DNA of 64,000 nt from a bacterium (GTDB lineage Bacteria; Verrucomicrobiota; Kiritimatiellia; CAIKKV01; CAITUY01), in contig JBAXWB010000009.1 in the NCBI GenBank assembly GCA_037128595.1, positions 1 through 64,000 of the forward strand. The letters run 5' to 3'. A program made the translations under genes and the position numbers. Each line of letters begins with the position of its first letter. Within the stretch, counting starts at the first letter, position 1. Positions 32,791 to 41,277 of the stretch are shown piece by piece. The notes below the pieces were generated by a model that saw only the letters and a program-made list of their open reading frames with translations, did no database searches and had not been told where the DNA came from.

Positions 32791-33645
32791 TCACCCACCC
32801 ACAGACCAACCCAGGGAGGGATACGCTTGTGCCATCAACACATATAACATCACACACATCGTCACCACGGCTGCACTTGCCACCAGCACAAACGACCAGT
32901 GCGGCACGGCCACCTGCGATACAACCGGGGCAGACACCTCTGCTTCAGTCCGGGAAATACTGATCGACCGGGGCGCTCCTTTGACTTCAGCGCCGCCTCC
33001 CTCAGCACGTCGAATTTTAATCGTCTTTTTCTGAGTTTGCTGCCCCTCCGCAGCCATCGCCTCTGGCGGGATATCGACGCGCGCCGTCTGGCTTTTACTG
33101 CTGGGCTCTGTGGCCGACGTAACGACAGGCTCATTAGACTGGAGCGGGGACAGAGCGGGAGCCTGGGAAATGGTCGGGCGCTTAATTTTAATCGTCTTGG
33201 GGGGAGCATCTGCTCCTGATGCGGCGGCGTCCAACTGAGGGAGTACGGAATCCAGGGAAATCCGTGATGTCTTGCGCTTGGTGTCTTCAGCAACGAAAAT
33301 CCCCGTCATGGCCTTTCCTACTGAGGCAAGAGGAACGGCCGAGACCTGACCGGACATCGCAGGAGCCAGACGAATCGTTTTGGAGGCCAGTCCGCCTGCA
33401 GACACCGTCGCCGCAGCGCCGGGTTCAGCCGACACCTGATCCAAAGCAATGCGAGCCGTCCGCTTCTTCGGGTTGAGCGGAGCGCCCATGTCCGGGCTCG
33501 GCACCTGATTAAGGCCAGGACTGGCCAAAGGCGCCGACGCGGGGGTCTCGGGAGGGCTCATTGCCCCACCCTCGCCTTGTCCCGGCTGCTTAATTGTCAA
33601 TCGAGGGGGAATGGAACCAGTGCCAGATTTAATATCTTCGCTCAT
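32791..33645 (-). CDS. Tail-anchored repeat protein of unknown function
   Basis: 284 residues, low-complexity (Pro/Ala/Ser) with recurring basic motifs K-(K/R)-x-T-x-R-I-x-L or K-T-I-(K/R)-(I/L)-(K/R/A): KKRTARIAL, SKTIRLAP, KRKTSRISL, PKTIKIKRP, KKTIKIRRA and SISISRT. A single hydrophobic segment (about 247-272) near the C-terminus is the only membrane helix, so the bulk lies on one side of the membrane. The spaced Thr/Ser in basic context would suit Ser/Thr kinase phosphorylation, but no kinase is nearby. Family not recognised. Confidence 0.6.
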   Translation of the reverse strand: MSEDIKSGTGSIPPRLTIKQPGQGEGGAMSPPETPASAPLASPGLNQVPSPDMGAPLNPKKRTARIALDQVSAEPGAAATVSAGGLASKTIRLAPAMSGQVSAVPLASVGKAMTGIFVAEDTKRKTSRISLDSVLPQLDAAASGADAPPKTIKIKRPTISQAPALSPLQSNEPVVTSATEPSSKSQTARVDIPPEAMAAEGQQTQKKTIKIRRAEGGGAEVKGAPRSISISRTEAEVSAPVVSQVAVPHWSFVLVASAAVVTMCVMLYVLMAQAYPSLGWSVGG

Positions 33646-33722
33646 AGGACCTCTCTCTTTTCGAAAAAACTATGCTTAACCTCCAGGGGAGTCAAAACAA
33701 AAAGAAGGCGACGACGCTCCAA

Positions 33723-34286
33723 CTAGACCGCCATCACTTCTTTTTCCTTGGCTGCAAACGTATGATCGACCTTCCCGATATGAGCGTCGGTTTCTTTCTG
33801 AATCTGGGCCAGTCCCTGATCCCGCTCATCTTCCGTGATCTTGCCATCCTTTTGGAGGGTCTTGATCTGTTCGTTTGCCTCACGCCGGATATTCCGGATA
33901 GCCACGCGCCCTTCCTCGGCCATGCGCTTGGCGACCTTCACCAGGTCCTTGCGCCGTTCTTCACTGAGTTCCGGAATGATGATGCGGATCACCCGTCCAT
34001 CATTCTTCGGCGTCACGCCCAGATTGGCCGCCAGAATGGCCTTCTCGATCGCGGGAAGCGCGGTCGGGTCATAGGAGTTAATGACAATCATGCGTGCTTC
34101 CGGAGTGGATATGCCTCCAATTTCCCGAAGCCGGGTCATCGCACCATAGTAAGGGACCATGACATTTTCGACCAAACTTGGAGAGGCTTTGCCGGTTCGT
34201 AACCCGGAAAACTCCTGGTGCAGAAAGGTCAGGCATTTCGCCATCTTGTCGTCAGCTTCCAGTAATACATCATCCAGTGATTCCAT
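33723..34286 (-). CDS. frr: Ribosome recycling factor
   Basis: 187 residues, full length. With EF-G it splits post-termination ribosomes. Conserved LRTGKASPSLVENVMVPYYG, RIIIPELSEERRKDLVK and the coiled-coil core RNIRREANEQIK are clear. It starts 8 bp after pyrH; pyrH-frr is a widespread pair. Confidence 0.95.
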   Translation of the reverse strand: MESLDDVLLEADDKMAKCLTFLHQEFSGLRTGKASPSLVENVMVPYYGAMTRLREIGGISTPEARMIVINSYDPTALPAIEKAILAANLGVTPKNDGRVIRIIIPELSEERRKDLVKVAKRMAEEGRVAIRNIRREANEQIKTLQKDGKITEDERDQGLAQIQKETDAHIGKVDHTFAAKEKEVMAV

Positions 34287-34294
34287 AGCAGCTC

Positions 34295-35161
<867 letters not shown>

Positions 35162-35263
35162 TCACTCAGAAACCATCATTTTATTGGGGTTTCTTACATC
35201 GTTATTTGCTCTTTACAAGGGTAGACGTTATGCATATCGTTATGCATAAAAGAGCGGTAAACC

Positions 35264-36445
35264 ATGGCAAGCATACACAAACAAGCAAATAGACCGTATT
35301 GGTACTGTGCCTTTTACCAACCGGACGGAACGCGGGCATTCAAATCCACTAAAAAAACGAAACGTTCTGAGGCTATGGCTGTATGCGTCGAATGGGAGCG
35401 AGCGGCCAAAATAGGACGTGCAGGCAGGCTATCGGAGAACCAGGCCCGGCAGGTGGTCGCCGACATCTTCATGCGAGCGAATGCCACCACCCTTCCCACT
35501 TCTACAACCAAGGAGTTTTTAGCAACTTGGCTATCACGAAAAAACCTTGAACTGGCAGAGTCATCTTTTGTGGAATACAAACGGATCGCCGCCCTATTTC
35601 TTAAATACCTCGGGAAGAAGGCAGAGCGGCCGATTGATACGATAAACGCGGCAGACATTATCGGCTGGCGGGCCGACCTTGCCGGGCGTGTAGCCGGAGG
35701 AACTGTCAACAAGGGGCTGAAGATCCTGCGTGGTGCCTGGCGACAAGCCCAAAAGGAGCAACTACTCCGGGAAAACGTCTTCCCCGCTGTGGACTTCGTG
35801 AAGGAAACCAGACTACACCGCCGGGCTTTCACCATAGGCGAACTCCATAACATTCTTGACGTATGCGATGCTGAATGGCGCGGCATGGTCCTTTTCGGGC
35901 TCTACACCGGTCAGCGTCTTGGCGACCTCGCCGGGCTGACATGGGACAATATTGATGCCGTATCGGGTGAACTGCGAATCATTACCGGCAAGACGGATCG
36001 GCCTATGGCCCTACCGCTGGCGCAACCCCTTGCCGCCTATATCGCCACCCTACCCGCTGGGGATCACCCCGGCACTCCCCTATTCCCCTGCATCTCCGCC
36101 ACCATGAAGGCCAGTGGATCAGGAACACTATCACGGCAATTTTACGAAATATTGGCAACCGCTGGTTTAGCAAAAGCCAAATCTCACAAGGTAGCAAAAG
36201 GCAAAGGTAAAGGCCGGGATACCCGGCGAACCACCGGCGGGCTTTCATTCCATTGCCTGCGACATACGGCCACCAGCTTATTGAAGAATGCCGGGGTCTC
36301 AGACGCCGTTGCCATGGAGATCATCGGCCATGACACCGAAGCCATAAGCCGGGTCTACACGCATATCGAGAAGGGCGCACTACGCAAAGCCATGAACGCC
36401 ATGCCGGATATAACAGCGGGATCGTCACATTCAACGACATCCTGA
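35264..36445 (+). CDS. int: Tyrosine site-specific integrase of the element
   Basis: 393 residues. N-terminal arm-binding-like domain (KQANRPYWYCAFYQPDGTRAF), core-binding SAM-like domain (~85-170) and catalytic domain with Arg in YTGQRLGDLAGL, His-x-x-Arg in FHCLRHTAT, IIGHD and Tyr in SRVYTHIE. It differs clearly from the IntI integrase at 2732. Position 114 bp from the tRNA fragment supports a role in integrating this element. Confidence 0.93.
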   Translation: MASIHKQANRPYWYCAFYQPDGTRAFKSTKKTKRSEAMAVCVEWERAAKIGRAGRLSENQARQVVADIFMRANATTLPTSTTKEFLATWLSRKNLELAESSFVEYKRIAALFLKYLGKKAERPIDTINAADIIGWRADLAGRVAGGTVNKGLKILRGAWRQAQKEQLLRENVFPAVDFVKETRLHRRAFTIGELHNILDVCDAEWRGMVLFGLYTGQRLGDLAGLTWDNIDAVSGELRIITGKTDRPMALPLAQPLAAYIATLPAGDHPGTPLFPCISATMKASGSGTLSRQFYEILATAGLAKAKSHKVAKGKGKGRDTRRTTGGLSFHCLRHTATSLLKNAGVSDAVAMEIIGHDTEAISRVYTHIEKGALRKAMNAMPDITAGSSHSTTS

Positions 36446-36457
36446 GGAACGCCAATA

Positions 36458-37363
36458 ATGACAACCACCCGGAAGAGTATTGCTGATTATCTCGCTACGC
36501 TCCCCCCAACGAAACATTCTAAGCCGAAGAGATTTACCAAACTAAAGATGACGCCTGTTCTGGAAGAATTACATCAGTTCCGGACTGCGCTATGTGCACA
36601 AGTACGCATTACCAATGGGGAAAAGGTCGCCCCTCTGATCAAGGTATTTTCCACAACCGGCCCATTCCCACTCTCCAGCGAGTTGCCTAGGCCGCCCACG
36701 ATGCGCGAGATTGCCAGACAATCGTGTTATGAAGTTTCTGAACAAAGGCTTATTTCAAAACATTATTCTGGGCTCAAAGACCCTTGTGCTCAAGGCAGAT
36801 TCAAAGCACGGTGGAATTGGTGGCAATACAAAGACACTCAGGTTCAGCAATACTTTGAGAGATGTTATTTCGGCGCAAAACGCACATCGAAACATTACAA
36901 AATAAAGGACCCCAAATACTATAGAGCCTATTGGGCAGAATTTCATAGTCTTGTGATGTACCACTGGCAGGAATTGGATCGGAGAAGCATTGGGTTGGAA
37001 TGTTATTTCTATGGGACTCCAAATGAGTCCAAAACATATAAGGACTTTAACAAGTTCGTTGATCACTTCTTTGCGGAAAGGCGACATGAAGCAGTTGAAC
37101 AAGAGCACTTCGTCCAGGATGGCAAGATAATCTCCGCCAGGCGAAAAAAAGGGACTGCCGCCACTAAAGCGAAAGGCGATGAAAACAAACGGCTATTCCT
37201 CGAAGAGTTTCAGCGTGTTGCGAATGATCCTGAGTGCCGGGCGCCGGGCAAAAAGGGCAAGTTATTTGAAACAATCTCACGCCTTGAAAAACGGAATATT
37301 TTCGTAAAAGAACGTACTGCACGGGAATATTTGCGCCTTAACAAAAGTGTTGCAAAGGCTTAA
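36458..37363 (+). CDS. Unknown protein
   Basis: 301 residues, soluble, basic, rich in aromatic residues in the middle (RWNWWQYKDTQVQQYFERCYF). The C-terminal third is Lys-rich with a helical end (ETISRLEKRNIFVKERTAREYLRL) that could be a DNA-binding helix pair. It starts 12 bp after int, so it is probably cotranscribed. I do not recognise it. Confidence 0.65.
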   Translation: MTTTRKSIADYLATLPPTKHSKPKRFTKLKMTPVLEELHQFRTALCAQVRITNGEKVAPLIKVFSTTGPFPLSSELPRPPTMREIARQSCYEVSEQRLISKHYSGLKDPCAQGRFKARWNWWQYKDTQVQQYFERCYFGAKRTSKHYKIKDPKYYRAYWAEFHSLVMYHWQELDRRSIGLECYFYGTPNESKTYKDFNKFVDHFFAERRHEAVEQEHFVQDGKIISARRKKGTAATKAKGDENKRLFLEEFQRVANDPECRAPGKKGKLFETISRLEKRNIFVKERTAREYLRLNKSVAKA

Positions 37364-37418
37364 GCCTTTGCAGTCCTGATCGCTATTCGCCTCCATCTAC
37401 CTATGTTTAGATGGAGCC

Positions 37419-37781
37419 ATGAAAACACCAATAGCATCGGATGTAATCGACGGCGGAGATCAATCCGCCCCGGCAGAAATGCCGACGTATCCCTTAACGA
37501 ACGCCTTACCGCGTAAGGCCAAACACCGTTCGATCGTCCCTCCTCTCGGCCCCCAGTGGATTGGCATTCCATCTGTTGGTCACTGCCCGATCACAGGGTT
37601 GAGCAGGCCTCACATCTACAATCTGATCGCAGCCGGTTTGATTCGGTCTGCATGCCTACGTCAACCCGGCGCGATTCGTGGACGGCGCTTGGTTTACCTC
37701 CCTTCCGTCCTGGCATACCTCGACAAATGCGCTGACGAGGAGACCTTACGGTTCGAGCAGGTACGAGAGGGAGCGGCATAA
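37419..37781 (+). CDS. Small MerR/excisionase-like HTH protein
   Basis: 120 residues. The core (GIPSVGHCPITGLSRPHIYNLIAAGLI ... RGRRLVYLPSVLAYLD) follows the helix-turn-helix plan of HTH_17/excisionase proteins: 'tvsRptiYrLi..G.l...k.Ggrrli....l..yl'. ATGGAG precedes the ATG. It could be the directionality factor or a transcription regulator of the element. Confidence 0.65.
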   Translation: MKTPIASDVIDGGDQSAPAEMPTYPLTNALPRKAKHRSIVPPLGPQWIGIPSVGHCPITGLSRPHIYNLIAAGLIRSACLRQPGAIRGRRLVYLPSVLAYLDKCADEETLRFEQVREGAA

Positions 37782-37836
37782 CCATGACCTCCTCGAAAGG
37801 CTTCACCCTGCCGACCATATCAGATCGAGGTGGAAA

Positions 37837-38049
37837 GTGAACTCCGCCTTCTGCCACCGATGCCAGCACGAGACCGCGACGACGTTCCTGAAATTGTCCA
37901 CCGGCCATATCGGGAACCTATGTGCCGAATGCCGGACGGCACGCCGGGGCCGCCCCTATGTCTCACGAGAATTTGCCGCAGCCAACACCCCGGACGGGGT
38001 AGAAGGACGGATCAATGAGCTTCAAGGCCATGGACGCTGTATTCGCTAA
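37837..38049 (+). CDS. Small zinc-ribbon protein
   Basis: 70 residues from GTG 37837 with AGGTGG upstream. CHRC ... CAEC (residues ~6-9 and ~27-30) makes a four-cysteine zinc ribbon. It overlaps the start of the next gene by 35 bp. The open frame continues upstream without a better start. Unknown role. Confidence 0.5.
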   Translation: MNSAFCHRCQHETATTFLKLSTGHIGNLCAECRTARRGRPYVSREFAAANTPDGVEGRINELQGHGRCIR

Positions 38050-38551
38050 ATCGCAAACTAAAGGACCAGAGCGGGCCATCATGATGGTATTGGCACACCA
38101 CGCTAATGAGAGTGGATTCTGTTGGCCATCGATTTCGCGTATTGCGGGTTATGCCGGACTCCATGACCGCACGGTTAAAAAGTGCCTTCACCGTATTGCC
38201 AAGAGCGGAGAAATCGCCATCGAATACCGGTCGGCTGAAGTCAAGACACGCGGAGGCCGTCAAACGTCCAACGGGTATCGGATTATGTTGTTAGGTGGTG
38301 GCCGTGGTTCACTACCTTTGACACCCAAGGTAGTGGCCGACACTCCCCAAGGTAGTGACTCAAGTTCACCCAAGGTGGTGGCCGACAGTCCTCAAGGTGG
38401 TGGCCGACGTTCACCCGAATCATTAATGAACCATAATCCTGAATCACCAATGAACCACTATACAGGAGGTCAACGCCATGAATACCGTATGCCGTTATTA
38501 CCGTCACAAGAACGATCATCTCCAAGCCCTGAAAGCCTCGAACCATATTAA
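38015..38551 (+). CDS. Winged-helix protein of plasmid/phage replication type (HTH_36-like)
   Basis: 178 residues. Residues 1-90 form a winged helix (GPERAIMMVLAHHANESGFCWPSISRIAGYAGLHDRTVKKCLHRIAK), as in replication-initiator N-domains of small mobile elements. The second half is low-complexity: repeats of PKVVADSPQGGG/GSDSSSPKVVAD from an 18-30 bp DNA repeat (38290-38420). AAGGA precedes the ATG. Confidence 0.7.
   Translation: MSFKAMDAVFAKSQTKGPERAIMMVLAHHANESGFCWPSISRIAGYAGLHDRTVKKCLHRIAKSGEIAIEYRSAEVKTRGGRQTSNGYRIMLLGGGRGSLPLTPKVVADTPQGSDSSSPKVVADSPQGGGRRSPESLMNHNPESPMNHYTGGQRHEYRMPLLPSQERSSPSPESLEPY
38290..38420 (+). repeat. Short imperfect tandem repeats in the winged-helix gene
   Basis: Four units of (C)AAGGT(A/G)GTGGCCGAC(A/G) spaced 18-54 bp, in frame. 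Such iterated sites inside a possible initiator gene could be initiator binding sites (iterons) or only coding repeats. Confidence 0.6.
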
Positions 38552-38562
38552 GGAGAAGCCTG

Positions 38563-39036
38563 ATGACAGCAGTCCAACTGGCCCGAGAAGAATGCTCGAA
38601 CTTCAATTCCGATACCATGTGCCTCGGCATGAACATCGCCAATGACGGCAGCATGATAGCGTTGTGGGGCAAACCACCCAAGCGCTGTGTCATCCTGGAC
38701 AACATGCCTTGCCGGTTTTACGAGGAGTGTGTGCTGGCCGGGATCCCAGCAATCAGTAACGAGAAGAAAGCCGATGCCTGGCAAGAGGCAGCAGATGAGT
38801 ACAACCAAAGGAGAAAGCATGAATGCGACGGTAGAAATAGCGAAGGAAGTGTGGAACGAGACGGCAATGGCGGATCTGTTGGGGGTGATGCCCAAACAAC
38901 TGCGGCGAATGGTCCTGGAGGAAGACGCTCCTGCAATTCGGGTGTCCAAGGGGAAATACGTCTTTTTGGCCGTGGACATACTGAAATGGCTCGAAGCAAA
39001 GAGATCGGGTCCAGGCTGATCCGTAGGAGGTTCTGA
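38563..39036 (+). CDS. Small Cys-containing protein with an overlapping out-of-frame tail
   Basis: 157 residues by open frame, start with AAGGAG upstream. The first ~85 residues look real: four spaced cysteines ending in CRFYEEC, a small zinc-site pattern common in phage and plasmid proteins, then a helix. From about residue 86 the frame runs over the next gene, and the sequence becomes Gly/Asn/Ser-rich and uninformative. Either the overlap is real or the natural stop was lost. Confidence 0.5.
   Translation: MTAVQLAREECSNFNSDTMCLGMNIANDGSMIALWGKPPKRCVILDNMPCRFYEECVLAGIPAISNEKKADAWQEAADEYNQRRKHECDGRNSEGSVERDGNGGSVGGDAQTTAANGPGGRRSCNSGVQGEIRLFGRGHTEMARSKEIGSRLIRRRF
38819..39019 (+). CDS. Excisionase-like HTH protein
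   Basis: 66 residues from ATG 38819 with a strong AAGGAG. It lies in another frame inside the previous gene. The sequence ETAMADLLGVMPKQLRRMVLEEDAPAIRVSKGKYVFLAVDILKWLEAK follows the HTH_17/excisionase plan, so this frame is the one under protein selection here. Confidence 0.65.
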   Translation: MNATVEIAKEVWNETAMADLLGVMPKQLRRMVLEEDAPAIRVSKGKYVFLAVDILKWLEAKRSGPG

Positions 39037-39237
39037 AAATGCCCTATCTGCCCCCTTGCGCAGGTCACCACGGTCTGCCACGGGGGACAGAAACGGGTTG
39101 GATATGGAGATAGCCATCAGGTGGAAATCGGTGATTGCAGAGCCTCCTAGAACAGCGTGGTGAATATCATCAGAAAATAGCCAGAATACCCCTCCAAGCC
39201 ATCCCCCTCATACTCCCCCTATATTAAAAAGGTCCTT

Positions 39238-39807
39238 ATGTTTATCTCTGTCAGAGAAGTTATCGGCATGACATTACCCACGCGGCTGGGGAAATGGGAC
39301 AAATCCATCTTGGATCTTGCCCGTGGGTTGAAGTTTGAGGCTGGGATGGCGGGTCAATCGGTGGATGTGCTGAGGCCTATTGTCGAGGAGTGGCACATGA
39401 AGGCGATCCGGATCCTGGGGGACAGGCGGTGGGCATATACGTGGTACAGTTTCGTGTATTCGTGGCGCCATGCCCGTGTGCCGTTGACTGGGGATCCGAT
39501 ACTGGTCGCCATGCAGAATGTCGTGGATGACCCTCCCTCGATTCCCGCCTGGATCAAAGATAAGAATTTGCGGTTGATCTATGTCACCCTACTGAGGCTG
39601 TCAGAACAGGATGGCGGTCGGTTCTTCGTGTCATGCCGGAAGCTGGGGGAGATGCTGGGGATGTCCCACGAGACGGCGCGTAGCCGACTGAAGGTGCTCC
39701 TGGCGGCCGGGGTAATTGAGAAGGCTAAAGCTCATACACCATCCCGTGCAACGAGGTACCTGTGGCGGGGGGATACTCCAGGCCGGACTCCTGACGGTGC
39801 GGTGTAG
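39238..39807 (+). CDS. Winged-helix DNA-binding protein, possible replication or control protein
   Basis: 189 residues. The C-terminal ~85 residues form a winged helix (RLIYVTLLRLSEQDGGRFFVSCRKLGEMLGMSHETARSRLKVLLAAGVIEKA). The N-terminal half is helical and unrecognised. It may start at ATG 39238 or 39268. A TATATTAAAAAGG stretch lies upstream. Confidence 0.65.
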   Translation: MFISVREVIGMTLPTRLGKWDKSILDLARGLKFEAGMAGQSVDVLRPIVEEWHMKAIRILGDRRWAYTWYSFVYSWRHARVPLTGDPILVAMQNVVDDPPSIPAWIKDKNLRLIYVTLLRLSEQDGGRFFVSCRKLGEMLGMSHETARSRLKVLLAAGVIEKAKAHTPSRATRYLWRGDTPGRTPDGAV

Positions 39808-39987
39808 GGTATCTGTATATTCTCACGCGCCCGCATCCCTTCTCGGCAGCCGGAGAGTGGCGCATATATTCAGCCAGAAACGCATGAGCGATGTGGCAGT
39901 AATCCTTGAGCAGGGTGCAGTCGACGCGGAAGCACAGGCGGAGCATCGTGGGACTGCCGAGTGTGAAGTGGCGGTGCGGGACAAGAA

Positions 39988-40197
39988 TTGCCCCGGCTGA
40001 AGTTTACGGCACGTCCGAAGAGGGAAGCCCTCGACCGACGGATGGAGAACCTGACGGAAGCGTGTTTATGGGCTAACTCCAATGCACTTGACCAGCATAA
40101 AGAAAGATTAAAAATGTTGACAGCTCATGTGAAAAGCATATATGTAGCGCATCATGAATATTTAAAAGATGCCAAATATGCATTAAACATGCATTGA
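39988..40197 (+). CDS. Possible small helical protein
   Basis: 69 residues from TTG, mainly one long charged helix (RRMENLTEACLWANSNALDQHKERLKMLTAHVKSIY). No ribosome binding site or family supports it. The remaining 39808-40436 interval shows no other credible gene. Confidence 0.3.
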   Translation: MPRLKFTARPKREALDRRMENLTEACLWANSNALDQHKERLKMLTAHVKSIYVAHHEYLKDAKYALNMH

Positions 40198-40436
40198 TAA
40201 GGCATTATCATTGTGAGATTATATTACCAATCAGGGACGAGTGGCGTCAGTAGCGGTCGGGGATAATAAGTGAACCTTGAAGCGTCAAGGAAAAGTTCTG
40301 GGCGTGATAGGATGAATTGGCAGTTGCAGGGATTCCTTGCGGGAGAGAATATTCCTTGCTAGACGCAATGGCTATGCTTGGGGCGGAGTGGGAAGAATGA
40401 TGACTACGAAAACAAAGGAGAAAGAAGGGTTTAACA

Positions 40437-40649
40437 ATGGCTAGAATGACGGTTGAGTTCAATCCACAGGTGTCGGGCATGCTTGAGACGCTCGCAAAAG
40501 CGGAAGGTCGGACGAAGACTGAAATTCTGAGACGCGCACTTGGGTTGTACAGTTACCTAGAGAAGGAAATGGCCGGCCGGGAGGAAGAGAAGTTCGTGTC
40601 CGTTACAGATAAGGAGAACCGTGTGCTCGCCAAACTGAAATGGTTATAG
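40437..40649 (+). CDS. Ribbon-helix-helix protein
   Basis: 70 residues. RMTVEFNPQVSGMLETLAKAEGRTKTEILRRALGLYSYLEKE is a classic Arc/MetJ-type ribbon-helix-helix, seen in antitoxins and repressors. AAAGAAGGG lies upstream. No toxin follows directly; the next genes are a small membrane protein and the large metalloprotease-like protein, which it could regulate. Confidence 0.8.
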   Translation: MARMTVEFNPQVSGMLETLAKAEGRTKTEILRRALGLYSYLEKEMAGREEEKFVSVTDKENRVLAKLKWL

Positions 40650-40706
40650 CACGGCAAGAGCTTCTAGCGGTCTGGTGATGGCAGGGCAGTAATGAAAGGA
40701 GGAAGC

Positions 40707-41186
40707 GTGACGGACATAAAGAATCCATGCCCACATGAGGTATATCCTACGGGCGGAGCCTCGACAACAGTAAGTCTGAATCAACTTACCACAAAGGTTG
40801 AAGAACTCACGACAGTTGTTAACGAACAGATGCCCGCCGCAGATGCAGCGATGGAGGAAAAGGCGACTGAACTCCAGCGATTCTGGTCGTGGGCAGCCCT
40901 TGGAATATTTGTTGTTATGGCGGTACTTATCTTTTTGGTCTGTCTGAACTGGTACTCAACCGACCAAGGGTTTCGGGTGGCGCTCATCACGTCAAGTACG
41001 AACGACTTGTCGCAAGTGAAGATAGACCAATACACCAAGCTTTCAGACCAAGCGTTTGAACGTTCCTGGCGAGTTGTGGATCGAGTTGTCATGGGAGGGT
41101 TGATGTCGCTCCTTACACTGATCATTGGTTATATCTTTGGCACGCGTCGAAGTAGGCACGACGTTGCTCAGGGGGCTGGGGAATAA
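40707..41186 (+). CDS. Small two-span membrane protein, unknown
   Basis: 159 residues from GTG 40707 with AAAGGAGG upstream (an ATG at 40692 precedes that site and is less likely). A short coiled coil (~25-55) and two hydrophobic segments near 58-82 and 130-150 are visible. The tail is Arg-rich (GTRRSRHD), as for a cytoplasmic end. It lies upstream of the zincin gene and ends in a terminator-like hairpin. Confidence 0.65.
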   Translation: MTDIKNPCPHEVYPTGGASTTVSLNQLTTKVEELTTVVNEQMPAADAAMEEKATELQRFWSWAALGIFVVMAVLIFLVCLNWYSTDQGFRVALITSSTNDLSQVKIDQYTKLSDQAFERSWRVVDRVVMGGLMSLLTLIIGYIFGTRRSRHDVAQGAGE

Positions 41187-41196
41187 GGCATGACAG

Positions 41197-41231
41197 TGTA
41201 GCGTTGTTGCAAAGCAACGCTACATTGTTTC
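41197..41231 (+). terminator. Terminator-like hairpin
   Basis: Perfect 10-bp stem TGTAGCGTTG / CAACGCTACA with loop TTGCAAAG, followed by TTGTTT. Confidence 0.65.
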
Positions 41232-41277
41232 CTTCACGCGGGATCTTTCGCCATGGGGTTCCTGGCGGACGTATCTG

